From: an uncultured Nitrospira sp.
GTDB lineage: Bacteria > Nitrospirota > Nitrospiria > Nitrospirales > Nitrospiraceae
DNA length: 41,833 nt
Reading direction: 5' to 3'
NCBI GenBank assembly: GCA_902500715.1
Contig: CABVRO010000014.1
Span: 1-41,833 of the forward strand
Shown here: positions 32,418-39,988 of the stretch, piece after piece
Layout: every line of letters starts with the position of its first letter
Position numbering within the stretch: position 1 is the stretch's first letter
Notes under the pieces: generated by a model
The model's database searches: none
What the model saw: only the letters and a program-made list of their open reading frames with translations
Told to the model about the DNA's origin: nothing
Made by a program: the position numbers and the translations under genes

Positions 32418-33551
32418 ATGAATCCTACCCCTAACGCGCTCTGTTTCGGCGATGGTCTGCCGGGGGCGGGTGCGCCTTGCCATGTCACGGTATCGGCCGA
32501 TGGTCTGATCATGGTTCCCGTCGGGACCTCACTGCTCGTTGAGGAGGCCATCGCCTTCACGGCCATGTCCGTTGAGGCGGGGGGGCTGGATCATGATCAG
32601 CTGGTGGTGTCGTGGGGAGCCGACGCATCGGTCCGGACGTTGTATCTCAAGGATCCGGCATTGATCATCGCGTTTCGTCGCGCCGCTCCGTCTTCATTGA
32701 TGGCGCATCTTGAGCGGGCGGCTGAGCAGGTTCGGCGCGCGCGCCACAGCCATCGTGCCTTGTGGGGTAGCGTGGTGGGGGTGGTGGTCGGGCTGGGATT
32801 GATGTTGTGGTTCGGCTCGGATCTGATCGTCGAATGGGCGGTCGCCCGCATACCGGTTCAGTGGGAACAGAAGCTCGGCGAAACGGTCTACCAGGACTTC
32901 CTCTCCAAAGAAACGGTGCTCAAGGAAGGTCCGGCTGTCAGCGCCGTGCAGGAAATGGCCCAGCGCATGACGGCTAAGATTCCCAACAACCCTTATACGT
33001 TTCAGGTGTCGGTAGTACAGAGCCCCGTGGTGAACGCGTTTGCGTTGCCGGGTGGCTACGTGGTGGTGTTCACCGGTTTGATGAAGAAGGCGGAGAGCGG
33101 CGAGGAAGTGGCCGGGGTGTTGAGTCATGAGTTGAACCACGTGTTGCAGAGGCATGGGCTGGAGCGCATGGTCAAAATGCTGGGGTTGGCGGCTGTGGTC
33201 GGTATCGTGTTGGGGGATCAGCAGGGCGTGCTTGGCCTCGCCAAGCAATTGGGTATGGAGTTGGCGACGCTGAAGTTCGGTCGTGAGCAGGAGACGGAAG
33301 CGGATGTCACCGGCATTCGGCTCTTGCACGACGCCCGCATCGCTCCGGACGGCATGATCCGGTTTTTTGAACGTCTCTCGGAAAAAGACAAGGAACGCGT
33401 CGAGCTGTTCTCCACCCATCCGATGAGTGCGGCCCGTGCCCAGCGGTTGAAAGCGGAGCTAGCCGCATTGCCTAAGCAGGCCCCCGAGCCGTTCACCTTC
33501 GAATGGAAAGGCGTTCAGGATTCACTGGGCACGTCCGAACCGAAAAAATAG
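32418..33551 (+). CDS. M48-family zinc metalloprotease, membrane anchored
   Basis: A 377-residue protein. The N-terminal 110 residues are a separate beta-rich region. A membrane helix follows (ALWGSVVGVVVGLGLMLWFG, about residues 113-133). The protease domain carries the zinc site His237-Glu-Leu-Asn-His241 in LSHELNHVLQRHG and the third ligand Glu in EQETEADVTGIRLLHDA. FALPGGYVVVFTGLM and STHPMSAARAQRLK are further M48 signatures. It is related to HtpX/BepA proteases that degrade misfolded envelope proteins. The catalytic part should face the periplasm. No ribosome site is visible before the ATG at 32418. Its last codons lie 14 bp before the downstream phosphoesterase start, suggesting an operon. 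Confidence 0.92.
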   Translation: MNPTPNALCFGDGLPGAGAPCHVTVSADGLIMVPVGTSLLVEEAIAFTAMSVEAGGLDHDQLVVSWGADASVRTLYLKDPALIIAFRRAAPSSLMAHLERAAEQVRRARHSHRALWGSVVGVVVGLGLMLWFGSDLIVEWAVARIPVQWEQKLGETVYQDFLSKETVLKEGPAVSAVQEMAQRMTAKIPNNPYTFQVSVVQSPVVNAFALPGGYVVVFTGLMKKAESGEEVAGVLSHELNHVLQRHGLERMVKMLGLAAVVGIVLGDQQGVLGLAKQLGMELATLKFGREQETEADVTGIRLLHDARIAPDGMIRFFERLSEKDKERVELFSTHPMSAARAQRLKAELAALPKQAPEPFTFEWKGVQDSLGTSEPKK

Positions 33552-33565
33552 TCGCGGAGCTGCGG

Positions 33566-34051
33566 ATGCGGGTGGGAGTAGTTTCGGATACGCATGGACT
33601 GTTCGATCGGTCGTTACTCCGTCACTTTTCCGGGGTCGACCATATCCTTCACGCCGGCGATATCGGCAAGCGTGGTGTCATCGAGCAGCTTGAACAGATT
33701 GCTCCGGTCACAGCCGTGTCCGGCAACGTGGACGGTTTCGAGGCGAGCGGGTTTCCGGTGGAGCAGGTGCTCGAACTGGCGGGGCATCGGGTGACCCTCT
33801 ATCACCGGTTGTATGAGGGGGGACGACTTACCCGCGACGGGGCTGAATTCTTGGCGAGGACGCAGTCGGCGATTTGTGTCTATGGACATACCCACCAACC
33901 GAAGGCGGAATGGCAGCAGGGGGTGTTGTTGTTCAATCCCGGGTCGGCCGGACCGAAACGGTTTCACTTGCCGCGTGCAGTGGGTCTGCTCTTGCTCGAT
34001 GCCGGGACTATCGAGGCGCGGCACATTCTGCTGGCCGATCGCGCGGAATGA
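33566..34051 (+). CDS. YfcE-type metallophosphoesterase
   Basis: A 161-residue calcineurin-like phosphoesterase. The metal-binding motifs are present: GVVSDTHGLFD, HAGDIG, VSGNVDG and VYGHTHQPKAE. The HG motif normally seen between the third and fourth is YHRLYEGG here, so His is kept but the Gly is changed. The family cleaves small phosphodiesters. The start at 33566 is chosen over one 63 bp upstream because GGAG lies 6 nt before it and because the family begins with MRVGVVSDTHG. It follows the M48 gene by 14 bp, an unusual pairing that gives no clear pathway. Confidence 0.9.
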   Translation: MRVGVVSDTHGLFDRSLLRHFSGVDHILHAGDIGKRGVIEQLEQIAPVTAVSGNVDGFEASGFPVEQVLELAGHRVTLYHRLYEGGRLTRDGAEFLARTQSAICVYGHTHQPKAEWQQGVLLFNPGSAGPKRFHLPRAVGLLLLDAGTIEARHILLADRAE

Positions 34052-34081
34052 GGCGCCCTATCTGACTGCAGGATTTTTTGC

Positions 34082-34110
34082 TCTACATGGTGGGGAGCGT
34101 TGGCTATAAT
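34082..34110 (+). promoter_or_regulatory. Promoter of the DUF3015/DUF4105 operon
   Basis: TCTACA (34082-34087), 17-bp spacer, TATAAT (34105-34110). The -10 is a perfect consensus and lies 62 bp before the DUF3015 start. The -35 matches 4 of 6. Confidence 0.6.
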
Positions 34111-34172
34111 GAGCAGGTCATTCATGGGGACCATCGGGCGGAGTCATTCACTTGTGTAAAGGAGGAGGACTT

Positions 34173-34682
34173 ATGCTGAGACAATTGATCGTTGCGTTGG
34201 GTGTGGTGGCGGTGGCGTCCCAGGCCGGCTTGGCCATGGCGGCCAATCCTGATACCGGACCGGGGTGCGGTCTCGGAAAGCTGGCGTGGGCGGACTATAA
34301 GAATCAGAAGAACATTGCGCCACAGGTCATGATGGCCACGACCAACGGCACGTTCGGCAGCGGCACGTTCGGGATCAGTTCCGGGACGTCCGGGTGCACG
34401 AACGACGGGCAGGTCATGGCGGATCAGAAGACCACCATGTTTGCGCTCCTGAATTTTGAGAATTTGACGCAGGAGATGGCGCAAGGCAAAGGAGAGCATT
34501 TGGCCTCTCTGGCGTCGCTCATGGGGATTCCGGATGAACAGCATCCGGCGTTTTTTGCGTTAACCCAGGAACGCTATACGGCGCTTGTGCAGGATGGTGA
34601 AACCTCGTCGGTAGCGTTGGTGAAGACGCTGAATGACGCGGTGTCGAAGAGCCCTGTCCTCGCTCAAGCCGTCAGCCGCTAA
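34173..34682 (+). CDS. DUF3015 family secreted protein
   Basis: A 169-residue secreted protein. AGGAGGAG lies about 7 nt before the ATG at 34173, a strong ribosome site. The signal peptide is MLRQLIVALGVVAVASQAGL with cleavage likely near AMA. The mature chain has family landmarks: GPGCGLGKLAWADYKNQKN with the first Cys, TNGTFGSGTFGISSGTSGC with the second Cys, then a helical part with QEMAQGKGEHLASLASLMG. The two cysteines could form one disulfide. DUF3015 has no known function. It is coupled to the DUF4105 gene by TAATG overlap, so the two products likely act together in the envelope. Confidence 0.88.
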   Translation: MLRQLIVALGVVAVASQAGLAMAANPDTGPGCGLGKLAWADYKNQKNIAPQVMMATTNGTFGSGTFGISSGTSGCTNDGQVMADQKTTMFALLNFENLTQEMAQGKGEHLASLASLMGIPDEQHPAFFALTQERYTALVQDGETSSVALVKTLNDAVSKSPVLAQAVSR

Positions 34683-36640
34683 TGATGCCGGGGCTCCGGT
34701 CATCGGCCGGAGCCCTGTTCGCTTCTCGGCTTCCCACCGTGCCCATCCTGTGTTCTCTGTTGGTCATTCTGCTGGTCGCGACGTCTGTCGCGGCGGAAGA
34801 TCTGCCCGCGCCGTATTTCGTACAACTGCTTCAACAGGCCCGCCAGGCGAAATTGGCGGATGCGCGCGAATGGCATCTCCTGTTGCACTATCGCCCCAAT
34901 TTGTTCGGCGGGTACACGAGCGAGCAGGACGACTCCGGGTTCTTTCTCGCGCCGGAGGGGAAAACCGATCCCCAGGCGGAACTCGAGGCGACGCTGAGAC
35001 AGTTTTTTTCGCCGGATTTGGTCGGCCGCTCCAAGCAACCGGCTCAGTGCGCATTTGTCGCGCGGTACGCCTGGCTGGCGGAGCAACTGCGATTCGACCC
35101 GATTCAGCTCCCACCCATGCCGTGCGAACGGTTCGAACGATGGATCGGGGAGTTTCATGCCCGGTCCATCACGCTCGTATTCCCGTCGGCCTTCATGAAC
35201 AATCCGGCCTCCATGTTCGGCCACACGTTGTTACGTATCGACCAGGAAGGGCAGACGCCGCACACCCGCATTCTCGCCTATACCATCAACTATGCCGCCG
35301 ATGTGCCGCCAGAGGAAGGTCTCGCGTATCCCGTGCGCGGAATTTTCGGCGGCTATCGGGGATATTTTTCCACCATTCCCTATTACCTCAAAGTGCAGGA
35401 ATACCGGGACATCGAAAATCGCGATATCTGGGAGTATCGACTGAATTTTGATGATCGGCAGATCCGCCGGCTCCTCATGCACGCCTGGGAACTTGGGAAC
35501 GCGTCGTTTGACTATTTTTTCTTCAAGGAAAATTGTTCCTACCACTTGTTGTCGTTGCTGGAATATGCCGACCCTTCCCTTCACCTGACCGAGCATTTCG
35601 GCTTCTGGACCATCCCCGCAGATACCGTGCGCCTGCTCGCCGCTCAACCTGGATTGGTGACCGATACCGCGTTTCGTCCCTCCAGGGTCACACTCATTCG
35701 CCGGAAGCGGGAACAGCTCACGGCTTCTGAACATGAGTTGGTCACGCGAATCGTACGCGATACGACAGCCGCGGAGTCTGGCGATGTGCGGAGCTTGCCC
35801 TTGTCGCGCCAGGCGTTTGTGCTCGATGTGGCATCGGACTATGTGCGGTATATGGGTGAACGCGATGAGACACAGGCGACAGCGGCCCGCGATCACAATC
35901 GGCAGATTCTGACCGCACGGAGTCTTCTCCGGATTCCTTCGGAAGACCTGTCGATTCTTCCCTTTGCCACGCAGCCGGACGTGGGACACCGCACGTCCCG
36001 CGCGTCGCTGGGAGGAGGCTGGCGCAACAACGATACGTTCGAAGAAATCTCTGTCCGGGCCGCCTATCATGATCTGCTCGATCCGGAGCCCGGGTATACG
36101 CCGGATGCGCAGATCGAAGTGGGTTCCCTCAGCCTGCGCCACTACAACCGGGCCGAGCAGACGCGAGTTGAGCGGGCGACCGTGATCAATGTGTTGTCGT
36201 TGTCCCCCATCGACGGCCTGTTCCGTGCGCCGTCGTGGAAATTGAATCTGGGCATGCAGACCATCAAACACCGGTGGTGCGAGCTCTGCAGTAACTGGAG
36301 TGTCAACGGTGGGATCGGCGCGTCGGTCGAAACGCATCTGTTGCGGCGCGAAGTCTTCTTTGCCTTTGCGGAGGTGGAGGGGAATTACAGCCGAGCCTAT
36401 GAGGAGCGGCATCGTGTCGGAGGCGGTGCGTCGGTGGGTTTTTATGCCGACCTTGCCGAGCGTTGGCGGCTCCTCGCGTCGGCCGGCTACGTACGGTATG
36501 CATTAGGGGAGACGTCCGACGATGTACGCTGGTCGGTGGGGCAGCGGTATACGCTCGCGCAGAATTGGGCGCTTCGTCTGGAATACAGCCATCGGGATCA
36601 TGACAACGATGTATTGTTCGCCGTGCAGGCGTTTTTCTAG
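34682..36640 (+). CDS. DUF4105 (Lnb N-terminal) periplasmic protein with C-terminal barrel-like region
   Basis: A 652-residue protein. The ATG at 34682 overlaps the upstream stop by 1 bp (TAATG). The signal peptide includes VPILCSLLVILLVATSVAAE. The DUF4105 domain has its two key motifs: NNPASMFGHTLLRID with the histidine, and FFKENCSYHLLSLLEYAD with the cysteine, a papain-like or NlpC-like arrangement that suggests hydrolase or acyltransferase activity. From about residue 430 the chain changes to alternating strands that end with aromatic residues (LGGGWRNNDTFEEISVRAAY, WSVNGGIGASVETHLL, and the last residues LFAVQAFF). This looks like an outer-membrane barrel. The protein therefore may place a Lnb-type domain at the outer membrane. 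The substrate is unknown. Confidence 0.87.
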   Translation: MMPGLRSSAGALFASRLPTVPILCSLLVILLVATSVAAEDLPAPYFVQLLQQARQAKLADAREWHLLLHYRPNLFGGYTSEQDDSGFFLAPEGKTDPQAELEATLRQFFSPDLVGRSKQPAQCAFVARYAWLAEQLRFDPIQLPPMPCERFERWIGEFHARSITLVFPSAFMNNPASMFGHTLLRIDQEGQTPHTRILAYTINYAADVPPEEGLAYPVRGIFGGYRGYFSTIPYYLKVQEYRDIENRDIWEYRLNFDDRQIRRLLMHAWELGNASFDYFFFKENCSYHLLSLLEYADPSLHLTEHFGFWTIPADTVRLLAAQPGLVTDTAFRPSRVTLIRRKREQLTASEHELVTRIVRDTTAAESGDVRSLPLSRQAFVLDVASDYVRYMGERDETQATAARDHNRQILTARSLLRIPSEDLSILPFATQPDVGHRTSRASLGGGWRNNDTFEEISVRAAYHDLLDPEPGYTPDAQIEVGSLSLRHYNRAEQTRVERATVINVLSLSPIDGLFRAPSWKLNLGMQTIKHRWCELCSNWSVNGGIGASVETHLLRREVFFAFAEVEGNYSRAYEERHRVGGGASVGFYADLAERWRLLASAGYVRYALGETSDDVRWSVGQRYTLAQNWALRLEYSHRDHDNDVLFAVQAFF

Positions 36641-36653
36641 GACGCCTGCACGG
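36621..36653. terminator. Perfect 12-bp inverted repeat across the DUF4105 stop
   Basis: CCGTGCAGGCGT (36621-36632) and ACGCCTGCACGG (36642-36653) are perfect inverted copies around a 9-base loop that holds the stop codon TAG. No T-run follows on either strand, so it is not a standard intrinsic terminator. It may end transcription by a different route or protect the 3' end of the mRNA. Confidence 0.4.
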
Positions 36654-36663
36654 CTGGGTAGTC

Positions 36664-37008
36664 TTAGGGAATAGGGGGAGAGTGTGTCAGGCTAGTCAGT
36701 GCTGGTTCCGGAGTGCCGCCACCTCCTTCGACTCGCGTCAGGGTCACTGCAACCTGGTCAGGTTCGATCGTGTACCCGCCGCCGCTCATCACATCCACAA
36801 GAATGCCGACAAGACTGCCGAGGATGACGTTACCCGCGATCCATCAGGCGATATGGCTCTCGATTCGGGATTGATTCTCCTCACCCTCTTCCTTTGTCAG
36901 GATCACGGCATGGTCTCTCTTGTGCTCGACGGCGTCTTGACGGTATACGTATTCAATCTGAAGTCGATCGCGATCGAATGCGAGGGCCGCGGCCTCACAT
37001 GAGGTCAT
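36664..37008 (-). pseudogene. Decayed 3' end of a PEGA-type lipoprotein gene
   Basis: Reading the minus strand in one frame from an ATG at 37008 to a TAA at 36664 gives 54 sense codons, a TGA at 36846-36844, then 59 more. The second half reads WIAGNVILGSLVGILVDVMS then GGGYTIEPDQVAVTLTRVEG. The first half ends KRDHAVILTKEEGEENQSRI. This order (a KRxHxVxLTKEGY segment, then GNxxLGxxxGxxVDxxSGxxY) is the C-terminal part of small lipoproteins with a PEGA-like domain. The TGA falls where family members have Trp-Trp or Gly-Trp, so one base change could have made it. The expected signal peptide, lipobox and PEGA start are absent upstream, where the beta-barrel gene now begins on the other strand. 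It is therefore a truncated, broken gene. Confidence 0.6.
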
Positions 37009-37027
37009 TTGGAAAAAAGGAGGAAGT

Positions 37028-37750
37028 ATGTGGTTGTTGCGTGTTGCCCTTTGTGCCGGTCTCGCACTAGTGGGCGATCTGAGCCTGTTGTCGACAGGGC
37101 AAGCCCAGGATGTGCCTGCTCAGGACGCCGAGGTGAAGAATGCGAGGAAGACGGAGGCATACATAGCACCCTATCTGCTTGGTACCTTTCCGACTGATCG
37201 GAATCTGTCGGTCGGAGGAAGCGGCTTGGGGAATGCTCTGTTTTCGGGGACCAACATACAAGGATCAGCCGGTGCGGGACTCAAGGCAGGTGTCTACCCA
37301 GGCGCGATGGGTGGTGTGGTTGGACTGGAAGGCGAAGTGTTCGGACATGGCGGAAAGCTGAAGACTCCCGGTGGTGTTTTTCCGAGTGCTGACGCCAATC
37401 TGCTGGTGATCAATTCGATGATCAATTTGTTGCTGCGGTACCCCGGGGATACCATCCAGCCGTACGTGGGCGCAGGTGCCGGCGTGTCGTACGCTCAGCT
37501 CCGCGATTTCAATCTGCAGACGAATTTCGCCGCAGTGTCGGGTAAGGCCGGCGATGCCGCCTTTGCCTACCAGTTTCTGGCCGGGGCGCGTGCCTATGTG
37601 AATAAGCATCTCTATCTATTTGGTGAGTATAAGTATTTTGGATCCGCGTACGACTGGAAGAGCGAAAGTCCCTCCGGGGGATCCGGCCCGACGACCTCGT
37701 TGACCTTTCGGACGCACATTGTTGCGGCGGGTTTCGGGGTGACATTCTGA
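37028..37750 (+). CDS. Outer-membrane beta-barrel protein A
   Basis: A 240-residue outer-membrane protein. AAGGAGGAAGT before the ATG is a strong ribosome site. A signal peptide (MWLLRVALCAGLALVGDLSL, then STGQAQ) precedes the mature chain. It has alternating strands typical of an eight-stranded barrel: AYIAPYLLGTFPTD, GAGLKAGVYPGAMGGVVGLE, MINLLLRYPGDTIQPYVGAG, YLFGEYKYFGSAYDW and the last strand HIVAAGFGVTF ending in Phe, the usual signal for barrel insertion. The same landmarks recur in the gene at 38370, so the two are paralogues. Function (pore, adhesion or structure) cannot be told. Confidence 0.88.
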   Translation: MWLLRVALCAGLALVGDLSLLSTGQAQDVPAQDAEVKNARKTEAYIAPYLLGTFPTDRNLSVGGSGLGNALFSGTNIQGSAGAGLKAGVYPGAMGGVVGLEGEVFGHGGKLKTPGGVFPSADANLLVINSMINLLLRYPGDTIQPYVGAGAGVSYAQLRDFNLQTNFAAVSGKAGDAAFAYQFLAGARAYVNKHLYLFGEYKYFGSAYDWKSESPSGGSGPTTSLTFRTHIVAAGFGVTF

Positions 37751-37845
37751 GAGAAGCCCAGGCGATTGTTTCGAGCTGGAGTCATATGGCCCTAGGGTTT
37801 GTACGGCCTTGTTCGCCGGCTCTTGCGGGTGAACGGGCTTTGTGA

Positions 37846-37874
37846 TTGACAAGCCTGGAGAGGTTACCTATACT
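37846..37874 (+). promoter_or_regulatory. Near-perfect promoter of the TRL-like lipoprotein gene
   Basis: TTGACA (37846-37851), 17-bp spacer, TATACT (37869-37874): 6/6 and 5/6 matches at ideal spacing, the best promoter seen in this window. The leader of about 58 nt contains a small hairpin CCCAA/TTGGG (near 37891-37904) before the GAGGGAGGAC ribosome site. Strong expression is expected. Confidence 0.8.
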
Positions 37875-37938
37875 CCCGCCACGTAGAGCCCCCAACTTGT
37901 TGGGCACCATCAACCGCTAACCTCGAGAGGGAGGACTT

Positions 37939-38265
37939 ATGAAGAAGGTGACCGTGTTGTTTTCTCTGAGCCTGATCAGCGCAGCGTATCTCAGCCTTAC
38001 CGGTTGTCAGATCGTGGCGTCTCCGATGGCGGGTGGAATCTACAATGAAACGAAGTACGGCGATGTGGCCACGACCCACAACAGCACAACCAAGGAAGGC
38101 AAGGCCTGCGGTACGTCCATCCTCGGTTGGGTGGCGACCGGCGATGCCAGCGTCTCGGCAGCGAAAGCGGCCGGCGGGATCACCACGGTGGCGTCGGTTG
38201 ATCACTCGGCGAAGAACATTCTCGGCATCCTTGGCGAATGGTGCACCATCGTTAAGGGCAGCTGA
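37939..38265 (+). CDS. TRL-like small lipoprotein
   Basis: A 108-residue lipoprotein. The signal MKKVTVLFSLSLISAAYLS ends in the lipobox LTGC with Cys23. The mature chain reads QIVASPMAGGIYNETKYGDV, then KEGKACGTSILGWVATGDAS, AAKAAGGITTVASVDHSAKN and GEWCTIVKG, which matches the TRL-like protein family, small lipoproteins of unknown function. The two cysteines of the mature part (KACG and EWCT) could pair. GAGGGAGGAC lies 4-5 nt before the ATG. A near-consensus promoter and a strong intrinsic terminator flank it, so it is a single-gene, probably abundant transcript. It sits between the two paralogous barrel genes. Confidence 0.88.
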   Translation: MKKVTVLFSLSLISAAYLSLTGCQIVASPMAGGIYNETKYGDVATTHNSTTKEGKACGTSILGWVATGDASVSAAKAAGGITTVASVDHSAKNILGILGEWCTIVKGS

Positions 38266-38287
38266 TCCGGTTTGTTATCCCTCTGAG

Positions 38288-38325
38288 AAAGGGTCTTCGG
38301 GATACTCTCCCGAAGACCCTTTTTT
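38288..38325 (+). terminator. Strong intrinsic terminator after the TRL-like gene
   Basis: AAAGGGTCTTCGGGA (38288-38302) pairs perfectly with TCCCGAAGACCCTTT (38308-38322) around a 5-base loop, and the T-run continues to 38325. It lies 22 bp after the stop. The A-run at the left arm would also let it work on the minus strand. Confidence 0.93.
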
Positions 38326-38369
38326 CTTTCTTCGTTCAGCGGCCTCCTACATGGTACGGTACGACGTGT

Positions 38370-39002
38370 ATGTGGCTTCCCATCCTCCTGTGTCTTCTCC
38401 TGGGTTCTCTGGGGTATCCGCTTGCAGCCGGCAGCGCGGAATTCGGCGAAATCGACCTAGGCGGATATTTGCTTGGGAGTTGGCCGAAGGACCAGAGCCT
38501 CTTCAACCAAGGCGATACGGTGCCGGCTTCAATTCAACATGGGTTCGGTGCCGGGCTGAAAGTCGGCCTCTTTCCCCATGCCACGCGCCGGATGCTCGGT
38601 ATCGAAATTGATTCCTACGGGCATGGCGGCGCATTTTCCTTCCCGAATACGGCGAATGGACACAACAACGGGACCGGGCGCTCAAGCTTGTTGGTGCTGA
38701 ATACCATGGTCAACCTGGTGCTCCGTTATCCGGGTGAGGTGGTGACACCGTATATCGGGATCGGTGGCGGCTGGTCGCATGGGACCTTGCTCAATCCCAA
38801 TATCATCGGACGGGCGGACAAGGATTTCGAGTCTGCGCGCGCCTTCGGTCACCAGTACCTGGCGGGGGCTCAAGTCATGGTGAGCCCCAAGGTCTATGTC
38901 TTCGGAGAGTATCGCCACTTTTCCGCCGACTACCATTGGGACGGTCTCGCGGTAGATTTTCGCGTTCATTATGGAGCGGTCGGGGTTGGGCTGCGGTTCT
39001 AA
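38370..39002 (+). CDS. Outer-membrane beta-barrel protein B (paralogue of A)
   Basis: A 210-residue barrel protein similar in plan to the one at 37028. Shared landmarks are the opening GYLLGSWPKDQSL (A: YLLGTFPTDRNL), GFGAGLKVGLFPHATRRMLG then IEIDSYGHGG (A: GAGLKAGVYPGAMGGVVGLE, then GEVFGHGG), LVLNTMVNLVLRYPGEVVTP (A: LVINSMINLLLRYPGDTIQP), YVFGEYRHFSADYHWDG and the terminal strand VGVGLRF. The signal peptide is MWLPILLCLLLGSLGYPLAA. Only a weak ribosome site is seen before the ATG. The TRL-like gene lies between the two copies, so they were probably duplicated locally and then separated. It is followed after 6 bp by the alpha/beta hydrolase. Confidence 0.86.
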   Translation: MWLPILLCLLLGSLGYPLAAGSAEFGEIDLGGYLLGSWPKDQSLFNQGDTVPASIQHGFGAGLKVGLFPHATRRMLGIEIDSYGHGGAFSFPNTANGHNNGTGRSSLLVLNTMVNLVLRYPGEVVTPYIGIGGGWSHGTLLNPNIIGRADKDFESARAFGHQYLAGAQVMVSPKVYVFGEYRHFSADYHWDGLAVDFRVHYGAVGVGLRF

Positions 39003-39008
39003 GCTGCC

Positions 39009-39770
39009 ATGAGTCTGCTCGATCAATTCTTCGTCTATCATCCGGAACCGTGGAAAGAGGGCGATTGGTCCGCGGCCGGCGGCGTGCCGTTGGAGGATGT
39101 CCGGTTTCAGGCTCCCGATGGGACGAAGCTGTTCGGTTGGTATGCAGAGCAGTCTGCTGCGTCTCCGGTCCTGCTGTGGTGCCATGGCAATGCCGGCAAT
39201 ATGGTCCACCGGTTGGACAATCTTCGTGCCCTGTATCGGTTAGGGCTCTCGATGTTTCTCTTCGATTATCGGGGGTACGGAAAGAGCCAGGGGCGTCCGT
39301 CTGAAGAGGGGCTCTATCAGGATGCGATCGGGGCTTATGACTACCTCACGCGAGTGCGTCGAATCAGGCCGGAACGTCTGGTGATTTTCGGCCGCTCCTT
39401 GGGCGGTGCGGTGGCCGGGGAACTGGCGACGCAGCGGCCTGCCATGGGGCTGTTGCTGGAATCCTGTTTCCCTTCGATCGAAGCGGTCGCCCGCCATCAT
39501 TACATGGGTTTACCGGTGCACTGGCTGCTGGGAGCCTCGTTTCGGCTGGAGGATCGGCTCCCGCATCTGTCGTTGCCCAAGCTGTTCGTGCACGGAGATC
39601 GTGACGACATCATTCCCATCGAACTGGGCCAACAGGCCTTTGTCGCCGCAAAAGCGCCGAAAGAGTTCTACATCGTGCGCGGGGCCGATCACAACGATGT
39701 GCCGTCGGTCGGCGGGCGAGCCTATTTTGCCAAACTGTCCGCCTTCATCGCCGCGGCGCTCGGTCGCTGA
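39009..39770 (+). CDS. Alpha/beta hydrolase (YheT/BEM46-like)
   Basis: A 253-residue hydrolase. The core motifs are VLLWCHGNAGNMVHR (oxyanion turn), FDYRGYGKSQG, the nucleophile Ser130 in IFGRSLGGAVAGELA, the Asp in FVHGDRDDIIP and the His in RGADHNDVPSVGG. This set is typical of the BEM46/ABHD13-like group, and the catalytic triad is complete. The substrate is unknown. There is no signal peptide; the short hydrophobic start is not a membrane helix. The ATG is 6 bp after the barrel gene stop, so the two may be co-transcribed. Confidence 0.9.
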   Translation: MSLLDQFFVYHPEPWKEGDWSAAGGVPLEDVRFQAPDGTKLFGWYAEQSAASPVLLWCHGNAGNMVHRLDNLRALYRLGLSMFLFDYRGYGKSQGRPSEEGLYQDAIGAYDYLTRVRRIRPERLVIFGRSLGGAVAGELATQRPAMGLLLESCFPSIEAVARHHYMGLPVHWLLGASFRLEDRLPHLSLPKLFVHGDRDDIIPIELGQQAFVAAKAPKEFYIVRGADHNDVPSVGGRAYFAKLSAFIAAALGR

Positions 39771-39988
39771 GGTGGTGAGAGGCGCTCCGCACCTTCTGCG
39801 TTTTTTTCTGTTCATGGACGGATCGCTTGGTAAGATGCATCACGTAGATTCAGTGCGCCCCCTGCGACGGATGTTCGGAAGACGACTCCTCGTCTGGCGA
39901 GTGCCGAAGCATTCTGGTAGAGTGCGACCGCTTGCCGCGCTGGTCATGTGCGGCGGGGGAACGGCGTCTGGTGTAAGTGCAAGGAGGC

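Noticed and set aside
35231..36412. 393-codon open frame on the minus strand
   Set aside because: Antisense to the DUF4105 gene; shadow composition.
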